Shown here: positions 10,590-19,848 of the stretch, one piece after another
Layout: every line of letters starts with the position of its first letter
Position numbering within the stretch: position 1 is the stretch's first letter
Assembly (NCBI GenBank): GCA_030019335.1
Contig: JASEET010000002.1
Location: 145,355 to 209,354 of the forward strand
DNA from: Candidatus Bathyarchaeia archaeon
Lineage (GTDB): Archaea > Thermoproteota > Bathyarchaeia > Bathyarchaeales > Bathycorpusculaceae
Direction: 5' to 3'
DNA length: 64,000 nucleotides
The notes under the pieces: model-generated
The model's database searches: none
Told to the model about the DNA's origin: nothing
The model's input: only the letters and a program-made list of their open reading frames with translations
Made by a program: the position numbers and the translations under genes

Positions 10590-11618
10590 ATGTTGCCTAC
10601 GAAAATTAAACCCATTGAAGGAGATCTTTTCAAAGATTTGAAAGGAATAATTTTTGATGTAAAAGGGTTAGTTCATCCTCCAGATAAAGTAATCTCTTTT
10701 CCTCGTTTTATTCCAGAACCTTCCGGCAACCGCAAACAGGAAGGCATAACGTACAAAAAGATTTATGCCCTTTCTACACGTTTCGAGTTCCTTGAGAAAA
10801 ATTTTCCACAATACGTAATCTACGATTCTGTTTTTGACGAGAAACTATGTGGAGTGCCTTCAGAAAATATAGAGACATATTACAGCCCTGTTGGGCGTCT
10901 ACAGGAGCTTCGCCGCAGCAAAGAACTAGACGAGTTGGAACTTTGTGCATTAGAATTTTGCCAGTGCTTAAAAGATTATGCAGACACCTCTTGGGATAAG
11001 ATGGGGATTTCAGGTTCGCTTTTGGTCAAATTGCACACTTTAAGTTCAGACATTGACCCGGTAATTTATGGAACGAAAAACTGCCGCAAAGTTTACGAAG
11101 CATTAAAGGCGTTACAGCAGGACGCTAAATCCGCTGTGAAATCCTATTCCATGAAAGAACTGCGAGAACTTTTTCGTTTCCGCCTTCGAGACACACGAGT
11201 ATCTTTTGAAGATTTCATAAGGACGGAATCTCGAAAGGTTTTGCAGGGCAAGTTTAAAGGTCGAGACTATTTTATACGATTTGTTAAGGATTGGAGCGAA
11301 ATTCAAGAGAAGTATGGTGCTGTACAATATAGGAATGCTGGATATGCAAGGATTAAAGCTGAAATTAAGGATGATTCAGAAGCAATTTTCACGCCATGCG
11401 GCTACAAACTGAGAAATGTAGAAGTTTTAGAGGGAGTTCACCCACATCCAATCGAAGAAATAGCCTCTTTCCGCGGTAGATTCTGCGAACAAGCAAGAAT
11501 AAGCGAAACAGTAATTGCCCAGGGAAAAGTTGAGCATGTTATAGACAACAGGCAAAATCGTGAATATTTTAGGCTTCTGATTGGGAACAAACCATCAGAC
11601 TACATGGTGCTGGCATAA
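10590..11618 (+). CDS. Nucleotidyltransferase-fold protein (paralog 1)
   Basis: GISGSLLVKLHTLSSDIDPVIYG (GS-x10-DxD); shares N- and C-terminal patterns with the next two ORFs. Confidence 0.7.
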   Translation: MLPTKIKPIEGDLFKDLKGIIFDVKGLVHPPDKVISFPRFIPEPSGNRKQEGITYKKIYALSTRFEFLEKNFPQYVIYDSVFDEKLCGVPSENIETYYSPVGRLQELRRSKELDELELCALEFCQCLKDYADTSWDKMGISGSLLVKLHTLSSDIDPVIYGTKNCRKVYEALKALQQDAKSAVKSYSMKELRELFRFRLRDTRVSFEDFIRTESRKVLQGKFKGRDYFIRFVKDWSEIQEKYGAVQYRNAGYARIKAEIKDDSEAIFTPCGYKLRNVEVLEGVHPHPIEEIASFRGRFCEQARISETVIAQGKVEHVIDNRQNREYFRLLIGNKPSDYMVLA

Positions 11619-11622
11619 CTTG

Positions 11623-12693
11623 TTAAGATATAACTTTTAAGACTTGCTCGTAGTATCTTGGACAATATGTTAATGTTATCTGGTAGAAGCTACCTTTTGG
11701 GGACGCAACCTCTTCCAAGTTTCCCTCAACATAAACCTTCTCATCTTTCCATGTTTGCATTCGAAACTCTTCCATGAAAGAAACTATACGTCTAGCTTCA
11801 TCAGCGCACTTTGCTCCATACAAAACATCTAAGGGCTCGACGCCATAAATTGATGGAATAAAGAGTCCATCAATGTCTTCTGTTACGCGTGCAACCATTT
11901 TGCCCCAGCCCCTCTGCGAAATTCTCGCTTTAGGGTCATATTCATTATGGATTTCCTTCCAGTCCTTTACTGGCTCAAACTCCGTCTTGATTATTCTTCC
12001 ACTTTTTTCATTGTTAAACAGTGCGTAAATCAATTTTCTCTGCTGATGCCAAACATACTCTTTGGAAGTATAATTTCGAAATCTCCAAGGCTTTCCTCTA
12101 ATTGGCTCATCGCCTTCGAACTCGTTCTTGAGAAGCGAATGCTTATCCTCATACAATTCCAGCAACGTTTCGCGTAGTTTAGCAGCTTTTTCTCTGCCAT
12201 AAATGGTCAAATCTAAGTCAGAAAATTTTGGATGATAAAAGTCGTGAAGTAGGGAGCCAAAAACACCAAAGTTTTCCGTTGATAAGTTAGAATGTTTCGT
12301 AGTAAATTCTAGAACATCATGTAAAGCTATAAGAAGCTCGTCTTTAATTTCTACTTTTATTAATTTCCTTAGCTTTTCCTCTGGTTTTTTCACCGTAACA
12401 ACATCAGAATGATTAACTCCGGCAACTTTTGTACGGAGCATATCATGAAAAATGAAGTATTGTGGATGACATTTTTTAACAAACTTTAAGCCTTCATCCT
12501 CATAAAACTTGTAGAAAACACGCTGTCCTCGGCTTCTGAAAGCTTTCGGATTGTTTGACTTGAAGATTTCCGAAGGTGCATATTCAACGTCACAAATATA
12601 GGCATCTGGCGGATGAGAATAGCCAAAAACACGAAAGATTAAGTCTTCCTTTGTGACTATTGCGTCGCGGTCTCTAAGCCTTAAAGAGGCCAA
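11623..12693 (-). CDS. Nucleotidyltransferase-fold protein (paralog 2)
   Basis: GVFGSLLHDFYHPKFSDLDLTIYG; VFGYSHPPDAYICDVEYAPSE N-terminus. Confidence 0.7.
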   Translation of the reverse strand: MASLRLRDRDAIVTKEDLIFRVFGYSHPPDAYICDVEYAPSEIFKSNNPKAFRSRGQRVFYKFYEDEGLKFVKKCHPQYFIFHDMLRTKVAGVNHSDVVTVKKPEEKLRKLIKVEIKDELLIALHDVLEFTTKHSNLSTENFGVFGSLLHDFYHPKFSDLDLTIYGREKAAKLRETLLELYEDKHSLLKNEFEGDEPIRGKPWRFRNYTSKEYVWHQQRKLIYALFNNEKSGRIIKTEFEPVKDWKEIHNEYDPKARISQRGWGKMVARVTEDIDGLFIPSIYGVEPLDVLYGAKCADEARRIVSFMEEFRMQTWKDEKVYVEGNLEEVASPKGSFYQITLTYCPRYYEQVLKVIS

Positions 12694-13670
12694 ATATATT
12701 CTTCCTCATTTTTGCCAGTCCCAACAACAACTTGGTGAAAGACTTCGCCTGTTTCTAGGTTTTCAACTCGCTCCAACATTCCAGAAACCTTAATTTTGCT
12801 TCCCTTTTTTGCGATGTTTCTGTAGCATCCAATCATAGAAACCACAAACTCTGGAGTCTGTTCCTTAGGAAGCGCTGAAGCCGAATCGACTGGTTTGTAG
12901 TCTTCGATTTTGTAGATTGCTGGACGAAACATGGCTTCGTCATCGTTTTTAACTGTACAGTAAAACTTGACGTGAGTAACTGGCGTATATGTGTATTCTC
13001 CATATTTTGAATTAACTTCTTCTGGTTTGCGAAGTGCATTATACATGAAAATCTTGTTTAAGTATCGCCCCTTATATCGTCTAGCGACATCTAAACGGTT
13101 ATTAAACACGTAGCTTAATGTTCCAGCCTTAACAAGCTTGTTTATCGCTTCTTCTAACCTGCGAAAGTTTCGCGACCCGTATACAACGATGTCGATGTCC
13201 GACTTAGATGTGTGCATGTTTAAAGCAACGGACCCGTGAACACCAAAATCTTCTATGGCAACACCCGATTCGCTAGATAGCAGATCGATAAAGTCCAATG
13301 TCATTTTTTGTAAACTATCTTTACTTTTAGTTTTAGTTAGAAAACGCAAGCATTCCCTAGGAACATAAACCTTTTTGATAGAGCTTAAGGGAGCGTTAAT
13401 CACCTCCTTCTTTCTGAAGGGGCAAAAATACACATAATTTGGGAAATTATTCCGAAAAGTTTCAAGAAACATCTGATAATTTTGTGCTGTGTAGAGTTTT
13501 TCCGCGCGGAAAAGCCTGAGTCCACCATAATTCCAGGTTCTCTCTAAGAAGCAAACACGGAAAAATGTCTTGAATCTATATGGAACATATTTTAGGAAAG
13601 AGAAAACACGCCCGCTTGGATGTTCGTATCCAAAAACATTGAATATAAATCCATCTACTGTTACGAACAT
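12681..13670 (-). CDS. Nucleotidyltransferase-fold protein (paralog 3)
   Basis: GVHGSVALNMHTSKSDIDIVVYG; VFGYEHPSGRVFSFLKYVP N-terminus. Confidence 0.7.
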   Translation of the reverse strand: MFVTVDGFIFNVFGYEHPSGRVFSFLKYVPYRFKTFFRVCFLERTWNYGGLRLFRAEKLYTAQNYQMFLETFRNNFPNYVYFCPFRKKEVINAPLSSIKKVYVPRECLRFLTKTKSKDSLQKMTLDFIDLLSSESGVAIEDFGVHGSVALNMHTSKSDIDIVVYGSRNFRRLEEAINKLVKAGTLSYVFNNRLDVARRYKGRYLNKIFMYNALRKPEEVNSKYGEYTYTPVTHVKFYCTVKNDDEAMFRPAIYKIEDYKPVDSASALPKEQTPEFVVSMIGCYRNIAKKGSKIKVSGMLERVENLETGEVFHQVVVGTGKNEEEYIWPL

Positions 13671-13848
13671 GTCTCCATCGGTAGGAACCCAATTCTTTGC
13701 AATGGTCGTCTTTAAACACCTCGATAGAATGTAGTTGAAATGTTAAAAAACCTATTGCTTAAAGCAATTATCTAGGCATCCGCAATACGTGCTAATTAAC
13801 TGGGAGAGACGTAATGTTTAAAATAAGTTAGAGATAGAGCATTTAAAA

Positions 13849-14328
13849 GTGAGCGAGTTGAACAAAGATTTACATCCGTATGTAGTGTTTCTTCCATCGG
13901 AACAAAAAAATAAAATATTAAGCGCTATTTTCGGTTCAAAGGCAGCTGTTGATATTTTGAAATTTTCGCTTAGTCAAGGTATTTCAAATGAGATTTACCA
14001 GAAAGACCTTGTAAGAAAACTTGCTTATTCAAATAAGACGATTATTGAAAACTTGAAGTCGTTAACTAGGCTTGGGGTTCTGGGAGAGAGCATGGAGAAA
14101 ATTGAGAAAGAGGGACGTATCGTATGGGTTAAAGCTTATCAGCTCTCAGACATAGGTAAATGGTTTTCTTTATTACTTGCTGAAGAAAAGGACTTATCTC
14201 GAAGAGAGAAAGCAGAAATACTGCAAAATATTTTTAAAGCATACATAAAATGGGTGAAAGCCCTTTCAGAAAAACTGCATGCAAATAAAAAGACGTTGGA
14301 GAAAATCTTCATGGAAGAAATGAAATAA
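13849..14328 (+). CDS. Winged-helix transcriptional regulator-like protein
   Basis: 159 aa; helix-turn-helix-like QKDLVRKLAYSNKTIIENLKSLTRLGVLGE. Confidence 0.55.
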   Translation: MSELNKDLHPYVVFLPSEQKNKILSAIFGSKAAVDILKFSLSQGISNEIYQKDLVRKLAYSNKTIIENLKSLTRLGVLGESMEKIEKEGRIVWVKAYQLSDIGKWFSLLLAEEKDLSRREKAEILQNIFKAYIKWVKALSEKLHANKKTLEKIFMEEMK

Positions 14329-14341
14329 AAGAGGCGGAAAA

Positions 14342-14869
14342 TTGAAAACAACGGTTATTGCGGTTGTCGGAAGCAAAAATTCTGGAAAAACAACAACGAT
14401 AGAGGTCTTAACGGGAGAACTGACAAAAAGAGGCTACAAAGTTGCGACAGTAAAACATATTCCTGAACCAAACTTCACAATAGACACGGAAGGAAAAGAC
14501 ACTTGGAGATTTGCTCAGTCTGGAGCCAAAACAATTGTTAGTGTAGCATCCAATGAAGTAGCCACCATTGAAAAACTAAATGCGACAGTTCTTTCGCTTG
14601 AAGATATTTTGCAAAAATGCAGAGGTAACGACGTGATTTTCTTAGAGGGTTTTAGAAAGCTTGTGGGCGAAAACCCGAATGTACCTAAGATTGTGGCTGT
14701 AAAGTCAGCTACGGAAGCCTACGAGGCTTCAAAAACCTTTAAATCTATATTGGTTTTCACGGGTCCATACTCAACAGAAAACCTAAATCTGAACGTCCCA
14801 TACATAAATGTGCTGAAAAATAGTGAAAAAATTGCGGATATGGTGGAGAAAATTGTCGGAAAAAGATGA
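14342..14869 (+). CDS. mobB: Molybdopterin-guanine dinucleotide biosynthesis protein B
   Basis: VVGSKNSGKTTTIEVL, GYKVATVKHIPEPNFTIDTEGKDTWRFAQSGA. Confidence 0.9.
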   Translation: MKTTVIAVVGSKNSGKTTTIEVLTGELTKRGYKVATVKHIPEPNFTIDTEGKDTWRFAQSGAKTIVSVASNEVATIEKLNATVLSLEDILQKCRGNDVIFLEGFRKLVGENPNVPKIVAVKSATEAYEASKTFKSILVFTGPYSTENLNLNVPYINVLKNSEKIADMVEKIVGKR

Positions 14870-15032
14870 TGGAAAGCTGATAGTCAAGATTGATGGAAAA
14901 AATCTGGCTTTGAAACCTTTTGTTCAGAGAATAATAAGAAAAGCGGTTTTGGCTATGCTCTCAACTTTAAGGGACGTTGAAGTTCAAGGCAATGAAGTTG
15001 TTGAGATAAACGTTAAGAGAGCCGCCACATGA
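14823..15032 (+). CDS. Small conserved hypothetical protein downstream of mobB
   Basis: 69-aa ORF overlapping the mobB 3' end (DDGKLIVKIDGKNLALKPFVQRIIRKAVLAML); true start uncertain. Confidence 0.45.
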   Translation: MKKLRIWWRKLSEKDDGKLIVKIDGKNLALKPFVQRIIRKAVLAMLSTLRDVEVQGNEVVEINVKRAAT

Positions 15033-15174
15033 TTCTCTTCGCGGTTGATTGTGGGGTTTGGAGTTTTTATCTGAGAGGGGAGAAAGGAGAGAACTCTTCA
15101 AAAATAGAAGAGACGCTTTCTCCAAACCTTTCCACCTTCTGGCGGCTCTTCAAAGATTTGATTCTTCACCTCCT

Positions 15175-16341
15175 TTATAGAGCCTTAAAGGCTTCAAACC
15201 ATCTATTGTATAGGGCTAGCATGTCGAGGGAAACGCTTGGTTTTCTTTCCTCAAGTATTTGTCTAAAGTCATTCATCCTCAACAATCTCGGCTTAGCTAA
15301 CTTGTTAGCGGCTTGACCTGACTCAAAGAATTCGCCTATGACCTTTAAATGCGCCGCTTGACACACATCTCTTATGTCACTTCCAGAAAATCCTTCTGAC
15401 AGCCTAGCCAACTCATGCAAATCAATGTCCGGAGCAAGCTGCAAATTGCCTGTGTAAAGTTTGAGCATCATTAAGCGAGTGTGATGATCTGGAAGTGGCA
15501 CCAAAATTCTCTTTTGAAACCTTCTTATGAAGGGCCAATCTAAGTCCCACGGCTTGTTTGTTGCTCCAATAACATAAACATGAAGGTTTTTACCCTTATC
15601 TATGATGCCATCCATCTCTTTCAATAATTGGTTTCTGACACGAACTTCTCCGCCAACCTCGCTTGAGTGTTTTCCCATGAGAGAGTCTAACTCGTCAATG
15701 AAAACTATGGATGGTTTCCCTTCTAACGCTGATTTCCTAGCTGAACCGCAAAGTCTGGCAACGTTCTTTTCACCTTCACCCAACCATTTGGACATTATTG
15801 AGGCGGCATCAACCGAAATGAAAGTCGCATCTATTTCTGTAGCCACAGCTGCAGCCAGCAGTGTCTTTCCACAGCCTGGCGGTCCAAACAGTAGAATCCC
15901 CCTAGGCCATCCCAACGTGAATAAGTCTGGTCTCTGAACAGGATAGACTATTGCTTCTTTTACTGCTCTTTTGGCGTGTTCAAGTCCGACAACTTCCTCC
16001 CATTTCACGTTCGGTTTTTCTTTAACTATGAGCTCTTCATAGCTTGCCTTTACGCCTTCAGTGGTTTTTGCATCCTCAACAACGCCTTTGGTTTCTGCTT
16101 GCGGTTCAATGGATGCCGATGCACCCTGCAACGCCTTTATTCTTTCTTGATAAGCTATTGCCCTTTGAATGTAGACTTTGTTTAGGCTGTATTCCGGATA
16201 TAATTGGACAAGTCTCAGGAGGCTTTCTATGGCTCTTTGATACATCGTTACTGCCATGCCTTTTGAGCCTTGCGTGTCTAGGCGGACGGCTTCTAACGCG
16301 TAGTTGGTTGCGGATTTTTCAAGCTCTTGTGGAGCATCCAT
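15175..16341 (-). CDS. cdvC: AAA ATPase with N-terminal MIT-like domain, CdvC/Vps4 family
   Basis: N-terminal MIT-like helices (LEKSATNYALEAVRLDTQGSKGMAVTMYQRAIESLLRL), Walker A GPPGCGKT, Walker B IVFIDELD; in Cdv cluster. Confidence 0.92.
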   Translation of the reverse strand: MDAPQELEKSATNYALEAVRLDTQGSKGMAVTMYQRAIESLLRLVQLYPEYSLNKVYIQRAIAYQERIKALQGASASIEPQAETKGVVEDAKTTEGVKASYEELIVKEKPNVKWEEVVGLEHAKRAVKEAIVYPVQRPDLFTLGWPRGILLFGPPGCGKTLLAAAVATEIDATFISVDAASIMSKWLGEGEKNVARLCGSARKSALEGKPSIVFIDELDSLMGKHSSEVGGEVRVRNQLLKEMDGIIDKGKNLHVYVIGATNKPWDLDWPFIRRFQKRILVPLPDHHTRLMMLKLYTGNLQLAPDIDLHELARLSEGFSGSDIRDVCQAAHLKVIGEFFESGQAANKLAKPRLLRMNDFRQILEERKPSVSLDMLALYNRWFEAFKAL

Positions 16342-16355
16342 AAACTTTCACCTTC

Positions 16356-17195
16356 TCATTTGGCTTTGGTTTCGATTCTTATCTTACCCTTATCCCCCAA
16401 GGTTTGCAGAGCTTTCTCAATTTCTTTATAAGAAGCATTCAATTCAATGGAGCAACGCATCAAATCGACTTCTCCCTTACTCTTCTTAACATACTCCAAG
16501 AGGACATCTTCAAGTGGGGGCTTTTCAACTTTTAACGAAAGTTCTTGAATTTCAGCTTTTTTATAAGAAAAGAGGCTTTGAGAAGAGACATCTGCTGCTC
16601 CAGCGGTTTCTTGACCAACAGTTTGCGAACAAGCAACCGCTAACGCAACCATTTGCCTAACAGGGGCCTGTTCTGGCTCTGGAGTTTCTAGGATAGCGGC
16701 GGGCGGTTCTGGGAGCGTTTCAACTACTTTCTGTTCTAGGAAGCTCGAGACTTCTTTCAGTATTTCTTTTCCACCTGACGTCATCCTGTTTACTGGAATT
16801 ATTGATTCATCGGCTGTTATCCTTGTTGAGTAAAGCGTTTCACTTATCACGTCATTAACTTTGCTTAGCTCAGATGAAACGTCTGGTAAGACTTCGAAAA
16901 GCTGTTTTGAAACGCTTTGAAGCATTTTTAATGCTGGCTTCAGGTCGATTACTATATCGCTTAGTTCCTTTATTGTTTCAAGTCTGAGGATTACGCGTTC
17001 AATTGCGAGTTCCACGTGGTAGAGGAACTTTATTAGTTTTCTGACTTCAGCCATTTCGTTTGCGCATATTGTTGCTCTATCTTTATTGTCATTCTTTAGG
17101 GCGCTTACACACGTTTTGAATAGAACTTTGTCTCTTTCCTTCAGCCTAAAAGATACTTGTTCAAGTTTGTAATGTTGAATTTTCAGTTTACGCAT
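16356..17195 (-). CDS. cdvB: ESCRT-III/CdvB-type protein with C-terminal winged-helix segment
   Basis: Snf7-like helices, proline-rich linker LPEPPAAIL, C-terminal PLEDVLLEYVKKSKGEVDLMRCSIELNASYKEIEKALQTLGDKGKIRIE. Confidence 0.88.
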   Translation of the reverse strand: MRKLKIQHYKLEQVSFRLKERDKVLFKTCVSALKNDNKDRATICANEMAEVRKLIKFLYHVELAIERVILRLETIKELSDIVIDLKPALKMLQSVSKQLFEVLPDVSSELSKVNDVISETLYSTRITADESIIPVNRMTSGGKEILKEVSSFLEQKVVETLPEPPAAILETPEPEQAPVRQMVALAVACSQTVGQETAGAADVSSQSLFSYKKAEIQELSLKVEKPPLEDVLLEYVKKSKGEVDLMRCSIELNASYKEIEKALQTLGDKGKIRIETKAK

Positions 17196-17282
17196 TGACT
17201 TAACGATTACTTCCCGTGGTGGAGGGTTTGTACGAAAGAATCTTTTGATTTCAGCTCCCTCCGCCCGCTACGTGGTGTCAGC

Positions 17283-18029
17283 TTAGATGCCGGACTCGCC
17301 TACTTCTTTCACGTAGACTACTACTGGCGGCTCTGGAAGACTCGGAGACGGGAGAGTCGAGGCTTCTTGAGCCGATTCCTCCATGGTCTCTTCTTCAGTT
17401 TCTTGTTCTGTCTGCGGTTGGGTCTCTCCTAAAAGGATGTTTGAAAGCTTATTTTTCATCGCTTCTAAGTCGCTTTTCTCCACGTTAGCCCTTTTTAGAC
17501 ATTCCTGTATTGTTGAGAAAGCCGTCTGGTAGGATTGTTCATCCACTTTTCCTATTTCATGTTCGATTTCAAGGTGAACAAGCGCATAGTTTAATTCTTT
17601 AATTTCTTGGGCACACCTAGCAGTTTCCTTATTGATTTTTTCTATTAGAGCTTGGGCTCCACTTTTCAGCTGGTTCAAGACACCCTCAAAACTGTTGTGT
17701 ATGTCTTCGTATACTTCAGGTGAGATCTTCTTTTTTTCTACAAGCTCTTTTAGGGCTTGGTCTTTACGCCATATTAGGGGAATCTGATCACAAAGGGTTG
17801 TAGTTTCCATCTTTGTTTTTGATAGGAGAGTTACTTCTGATCCTTCAACTTTTAGGCTTTCCTTGGGGTGTTTTATGAATCTGCCGTCGCCTTGTTCGAT
17901 GTAGACTGAATCGATTCTACCGTTTGGATTTACCGCAAAGGAAGCAACTTTGCCTATTATGCGTTCATATTCATCTTTTACTTGTTTACCAACGGATAGA
18001 AAAAGATTGGAGTTTTGTGTCATAAGCAT
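17283..18029 (-). CDS. cdvA: CdvA-like protein (PRC-barrel-like N-term, coiled coil, short C-terminal tail)
   Basis: GKQVKDEYERIIGKVASFAVNPNGRIDSVYIEQGDGRF followed by coiled coil and tail LPEPPVVVYVKEVGESGI; between two ESCRT-III genes. Confidence 0.85.
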   Translation of the reverse strand: MLMTQNSNLFLSVGKQVKDEYERIIGKVASFAVNPNGRIDSVYIEQGDGRFIKHPKESLKVEGSEVTLLSKTKMETTTLCDQIPLIWRKDQALKELVEKKKISPEVYEDIHNSFEGVLNQLKSGAQALIEKINKETARCAQEIKELNYALVHLEIEHEIGKVDEQSYQTAFSTIQECLKRANVEKSDLEAMKNKLSNILLGETQPQTEQETEEETMEESAQEASTLPSPSLPEPPVVVYVKEVGESGI

Positions 18030-18047
18030 TACCTCTGTTATTAGGGT

Positions 18048-18725
18048 TTAGGATGTTTCTGTAGGGGCTTTCTCACCTAACTGCAATGAGGGGATTCCTG
18101 CTGGCAGTTCTGGGAATTTCTCTTTGACTTTTTGTTCTGCGACTGCTGCTGCTTCTGTGAGAATTTTCTGGGCGTCTTCGTTAGCTGTTTCAAAGTTTAT
18201 TGTCGTTCCTGTGCTTTGTCCAGCGTCAACTATTATTCCGCTTAGTAAGTTGCCTATTTGCCCCAACTCCCTTTCCGCTTCTGGGAAAATGTTTGCCATT
18301 CCTGATTTAACCGCTCTTAAAACGCCTACTGCTGGACCGAGTGCTGAAACCACGTCTCCAAGTTCTGATACTGTTCGTAATCTTAACGTAATTTGTTCGA
18401 GGGCAAGTCGGGCATGCATTATCATTTTTTCCATTTTTCTTATCTCAGCTAACTCATTGGCAAATACATTTGCCCGCGCCATGTCATGCTTTGTGTAGGC
18501 ATCTACAATTCTTGCGAATATGGATTTGTCTCGTTGACTAAATCTTTCGCTAGCTTGGTCTAGTTTTTGTACTTGCAGTTCTATGCGTCTAACAGCTATG
18601 TCGAGTCTTGGCTTTAATGGACCTGGTGGTCTCACCGTTTCTTTAATTCGTTCTGTGAAGGTTTGTTCGTCGCGTCTCTCTTCCCATTTTTTAGCAAATC
18701 TTTCTGACAAATTAAATACCTCCAA
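18048..18725 (-). CDS. ESCRT-III/CdvB paralog lacking winged helix
   Basis: 225 aa Snf7-like; VRRIELQVQKLDQASERFSQRDKSIFARIVDAYTKHDMARANVFANELAEIRKMEKMI; tail KFPELPAGIPSL. Confidence 0.88.
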   Translation of the reverse strand: MEVFNLSERFAKKWEERRDEQTFTERIKETVRPPGPLKPRLDIAVRRIELQVQKLDQASERFSQRDKSIFARIVDAYTKHDMARANVFANELAEIRKMEKMIMHARLALEQITLRLRTVSELGDVVSALGPAVGVLRAVKSGMANIFPEAERELGQIGNLLSGIIVDAGQSTGTTINFETANEDAQKILTEAAAVAEQKVKEKFPELPAGIPSLQLGEKAPTETS

Positions 18726-18928
18726 AGATCACAGTGCGTTTAAACAAATCTTATACATTGTTAATATGCTGAAAACATTCACGTATATACACAGCGCTAT
18801 ATAGCCCTGTAAAAACCGTTTTGAGCTTTAATTTTACAATGAAAAGACATGCTTGCTGCTTTCACTGTAATAGACAAAAACGTGTAAGTTAGATTAAAAA
18901 GGAGCTTAGAATTCAAATGTAAGCAAAG

Positions 18929-19156
18929 GTGAAAAAATTGGGTGAAAGATTAAAGATTTTCGGGCTAGTAGCGCTCTTAGGATTCATGGCCGGAATCATA
19001 GCTCAACTGGCAGCTGACTATGTGATTCCAGCACTGCTAACGATACTACCAGAACTGGTTCAAATAAGATTTCTGGTTTCAGGATTCGCTGGAGCATGTC
19101 TGACACTTGTCTTAGTAAGCGTTTGGGCATACATCACAGGACCCTCAGAACCATAA
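18929..19156 (+). CDS. Small two-helix membrane protein
   Basis: 75-aa ORF with two hydrophobic segments. Confidence 0.45.
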   Translation: MKKLGERLKIFGLVALLGFMAGIIAQLAADYVIPALLTILPELVQIRFLVSGFAGACLTLVLVSVWAYITGPSEP

Positions 19157-19360
19157 CAAATCTCTCTTCATATCTTTATTTCTCGTATTCGTAGTTGAAA
19201 CTCCACAATTAGAAAACCTCCGGACTCAGTGGTGGAAAAACAATCATCCACTTCTAGTCATGGTACCTCGATTACCTCATCGTCCAAAATATAAGGTGCA
19301 CAACGAAGTTATTTATGTTTTGAAGAAAACTAGGGTGCATAGTACAGGAGAGATAGTCGA

Positions 19361-19818
19361 ATGTGCAGCATCTTGGGTTTCGCATTAACGAAGCCCATAC
19401 CTCTGGTCAAAATCTTTAAAGTTCTCGAGAAATTGGAGGTGCATCGACACCTAAGGGAGCCAAAGCCTGTTGGTGGCCACGGCGCAGGTATAGCTATTCT
19501 TAAAAGAGATAGAAATATCGTGTTGAAGAATGTTGGAAAAGTTGATGGTTCCCCGGCCTTGGATGGATCGAATGCTTTAAGTCTTTTGCAAGTCGGAGAA
19601 CATTCATTTCTGCATTTTATTCATAAGGGAAGAACTAGAGGATTAACTATTTGGACAAATAGCGGAATGAAGTAATTTTTTGTTCTAGAAAAGAACCGTT
19701 GATGGAAGAGCTTGACAGCATACTTGCCCATGGCAAATTTAGGGAGAAAGTTTCAATTCCAATTCCATACTGTGAAAATGTAAGTTTGAAGCTTTCTTTT
19801 CCGTTGGCTTTTAAGTAA
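19361..19818 (+). pseudogene. Class II glutamine amidotransferase remnant (N- and C-terminal parts with middle deleted)
   Basis: N-terminal MCSILGFAL...GGHGAGIAIL (Cys2 Ntn nucleophile) ends at TAA 19673-19675; a different frame then reads FCSRKEPLMEELDSILAHGKFREKVSIPIPYCENVSLKLSFPLAFK*. Confidence 0.7.
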
Positions 19819-19848
19819 AGGATAAACCTTCCTTTCAACAATATAGTT

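Noticed and set aside
14823-15316. 95-aa ORF 15029-15316 as a gene
   Set aside because: Its 3' half is antisense to the Vps4/CdvC gene end and shows no recognisable domain.
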